Shown: one piece after another, positions 4,961-6,098 of the stretch
Layout: each line of letters starts with the position of its first letter
How positions within the stretch are numbered: position 1 is the stretch's first letter
Source: Pseudobutyrivibrio sp. UBA1225
GTDB lineage: Bacteria > Bacillota > Clostridia > Lachnospirales > Lachnospiraceae
NCBI GenBank assembly: GCA_002309345.1
Contig: DBWZ01000041.1
Span: 1,239 to 7,336, forward strand
Reading direction: 5' to 3'
Length of the DNA: 6,098 nucleotides
Translations under genes and position numbers: made by a program
The notes under the pieces: generated by a model
Told to the model about the DNA's origin: nothing
Database searches by the model: none
The model's input: the letters and a program-made list of their open reading frames with translations, nothing else

Positions 4961-6098
4961 TTATACACTTTACCCACTGGCTTATGCTTTGAATTCATCT
5001 TCTCACTACTGATTGGTTTTTCATCAGGACATTTAGAGGAGCTCGGTCCAACATATTTACCATTTTTATCAATAAATTTCTCATGGTAACTACGAATAAC
5101 ATTACCCATTATCGTGTTACGTTCATCCATTGGCTTAGAATATTTAGCCTCCACCTGCTCTATCGATTTCTTTTTTTCATCATCGGTTAACGATTCATCT
5201 TGAAAAATTCTTTTTAGATCCTCGTTATAGGATATCTTCAAACGATCATACTCGTGTTTCGCCTCATCATAACCATTTTCTCTGAGAAATCTGAAATAAA
5301 GATTGTCATAGTATGTTTCCCATTGTTCGTCTGAATAAAAATCTACAGTATCTTCATGCTTTTCTTTTTTTACTGTATTGCTTTCTACCACCTCTTCCAC
5401 TGATTCTTCTGCTACTCGATTGTTTTCTGTTTCTGCCACATCTTCTACTGCCGGGGCATTATTTTGCACTGTCATTTGACCTGCTTTTTTGTTTTTTCTG
5501 GTAATATTTCTAATCGCAGCTAATCTCGCTTCTGGTGATTTATAATACCCAGGGTTTTCTTTTATTATCTTCTTTTGTTTTTCTACTTCTAATTCTTTTA
5601 CCACTTGGCTAAGCGTTTTATTATCATCAATTTCCTCTTTTGCTTGACCTGGCTTTTTACTATTTTGTATTCTATGCAATAATATATTTGCCACCGCTCC
5701 TTCTGGTTTTTGTATCATTTCATCGTATTTAGATTTTAAATCCTTTTTTAGCCAACTAGTATCTTCGTTTTCATGGAAAACAGTTTTTATTTTTCCGCCG
5801 CTAACAGTTATAGTCTGACTCGATTCATTAGTAAATGCCGATATATCTCTATTCTCCTCATTTATCATAGTTTTATCCGGATCCTTTTTTCTAATCTTGG
5901 CTTTTTTCTTAAAAGCCGCATTAGCATTTTTTGCATCTAGATTGGAAAGGCTTTGCATTGCCTCAGAACTATTTCCAATTATGTTTTTCAAACCCTTTTT
6001 TATTGGAGCTATGTTTTTCTTTTCAAGCAAGAGAGCCAATGGTATATCATCCTCGTCAGTTACTATAGTTTCATCCGGATCATTTTTTCTACTCTTGG
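4954..6098 (-). CDS. hypothetical Lys/Glu/Asn-rich protein, 5' end beyond window
   Basis: I do not recognise this protein. The frame is open from the stop at 4954-4956 to the right edge; 380 residues are visible. The TTG at 6037-6039 is only an internal codon, since the frame continues upstream without a stop. Layout in visible residues: a motif with DPDET (1-18) and its near copy with DPDKT (67-85), a charged helical stretch (about 115-185), an acidic low-complexity linker (about 214-250), and an aromatic, charged, probably helical domain (about 252-340; FYSDEQWETYYDNLYFRF near 253-270). No membrane segment or enzyme motif is visible. Composition is clearly more AT-rich than the S10 genes. 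The C-terminus ends abruptly as KVYKM; a one-base change in the AAAA run at 4959-4962 would extend it 28 residues. Cytoplasmic or secreted location cannot be decided without the N-terminus. Confidence 0.8.
   Translation of the reverse strand, partial: KSRKNDPDETIVTDEDDIPLALLLEKKNIAPIKKGLKNIIGNSSEAMQSLSNLDAKNANAAFKKKAKIRKKDPDKTMINEENRDISAFTNESSQTITVSGGKIKTVFHENEDTSWLKKDLKSKYDEMIQKPEGAVANILLHRIQNSKKPGQAKEEIDDNKTLSQVVKELEVEKQKKIIKENPGYYKSPEARLAAIRNITRKNKKAGQMTVQNNAPAVEDVAETENNRVAEESVEEVVESNTVKKEKHEDTVDFYSDEQWETYYDNLYFRFLRENGYDEAKHEYDRLKISYNEDLKRIFQDESLTDDEKKKSIEQVEAKYSKPMDERNTIMGNVIRSYHEKFIDKNGKYVGPSSSKCPDEKPISSEKMNSKHKPVGKVYKM
5857..6098 (-). repeat. 44-base near-duplicate at a 198-base period inside the long gene
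   Basis: Plus 5857-5900 and 6055-6098 match at 37 of 44 positions with no gaps, sharing ATCCGGATC and TTTTTTCTA. The offset is 198 bases, exactly 66 codons, so the copies are in frame. The encoded pair reads K-x-R-K-x-D-P-D-x-T with an acidic tail. The right copy runs off the window, so the repeat may be longer or have more copies. Confidence 0.8.

Noticed and set aside
5313..5504. 63-codon plus-strand Leu/Phe-rich frame resembling a membrane peptide
   Set aside because: It is the mirror of the Glu/Lys-rich codons of the long minus-strand gene, a common artefact, and has no ribosome binding site.

Overview
The window looks like a moderate-to-low-GC Clostridia chromosome, most likely a Lachnospiraceae-type anaerobe such as the Butyrivibrio/Pseudobutyrivibrio group. 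This placement is inference. It rests on strong AGGAGG ribosome binding sites, sigma-A-like promoters, the character of the L3 and S10 proteins, and a CCTCATCC...CCTTCCCC...GGGGAAGG palindromic repeat of a kind I associate from memory with these genomes. No RNA gene or CRISPR array is visible, and no transposase or integrase gene.

Left third (1-1660, minus strand): this is the front of the S10 ribosomal protein operon, read leftward as rpsJ (S10), rplC (L3), rplD (L4, cut by the window edge). A good promoter (TTGCAG-17-TATATT) lies about 260 bases upstream of rpsJ. The leader between them can fold into several stems, including a 14-bp two-part long-range stem. A 256-base spacer with two hairpins sharing the loop core GCAAAGCG separates rpsJ from rplC.

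Middle (1660-4245, plus strand): a divergent promoter (TTGAAG-16-TATAAT) drives a two-gene unit. It encodes a class I SAM-dependent methyltransferase of the RlmI-like type without a PUA domain, then a MATE-family efflux transporter 27 bases later, closed by a strong intrinsic terminator. A palindromic interspersed-type repeat sits in the 5' UTR and supplies a spurious upstream start codon. A leftward-facing terminator-like hairpin stands between the two divergent promoters.

Right third (4256-6098, minus strand): two genes of unknown function. One is a 138-residue acidic helical protein. The other is a long Lys/Glu/Asn-rich protein whose 5' end lies beyond the window. The long gene carries a near-duplicate 44-base segment at a 198-base (66-codon) period, and its C-terminus appears shortened by a one-base slip. 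A long inverted repeat ending in T-runs on both strands separates the two genes. This part is more AT-rich than the S10 operon and looks like lineage-specific accessory DNA.

The best candidates for something undescribed are the structured rpsJ leader and the repeat-bearing right-edge gene with its possible frameshift.
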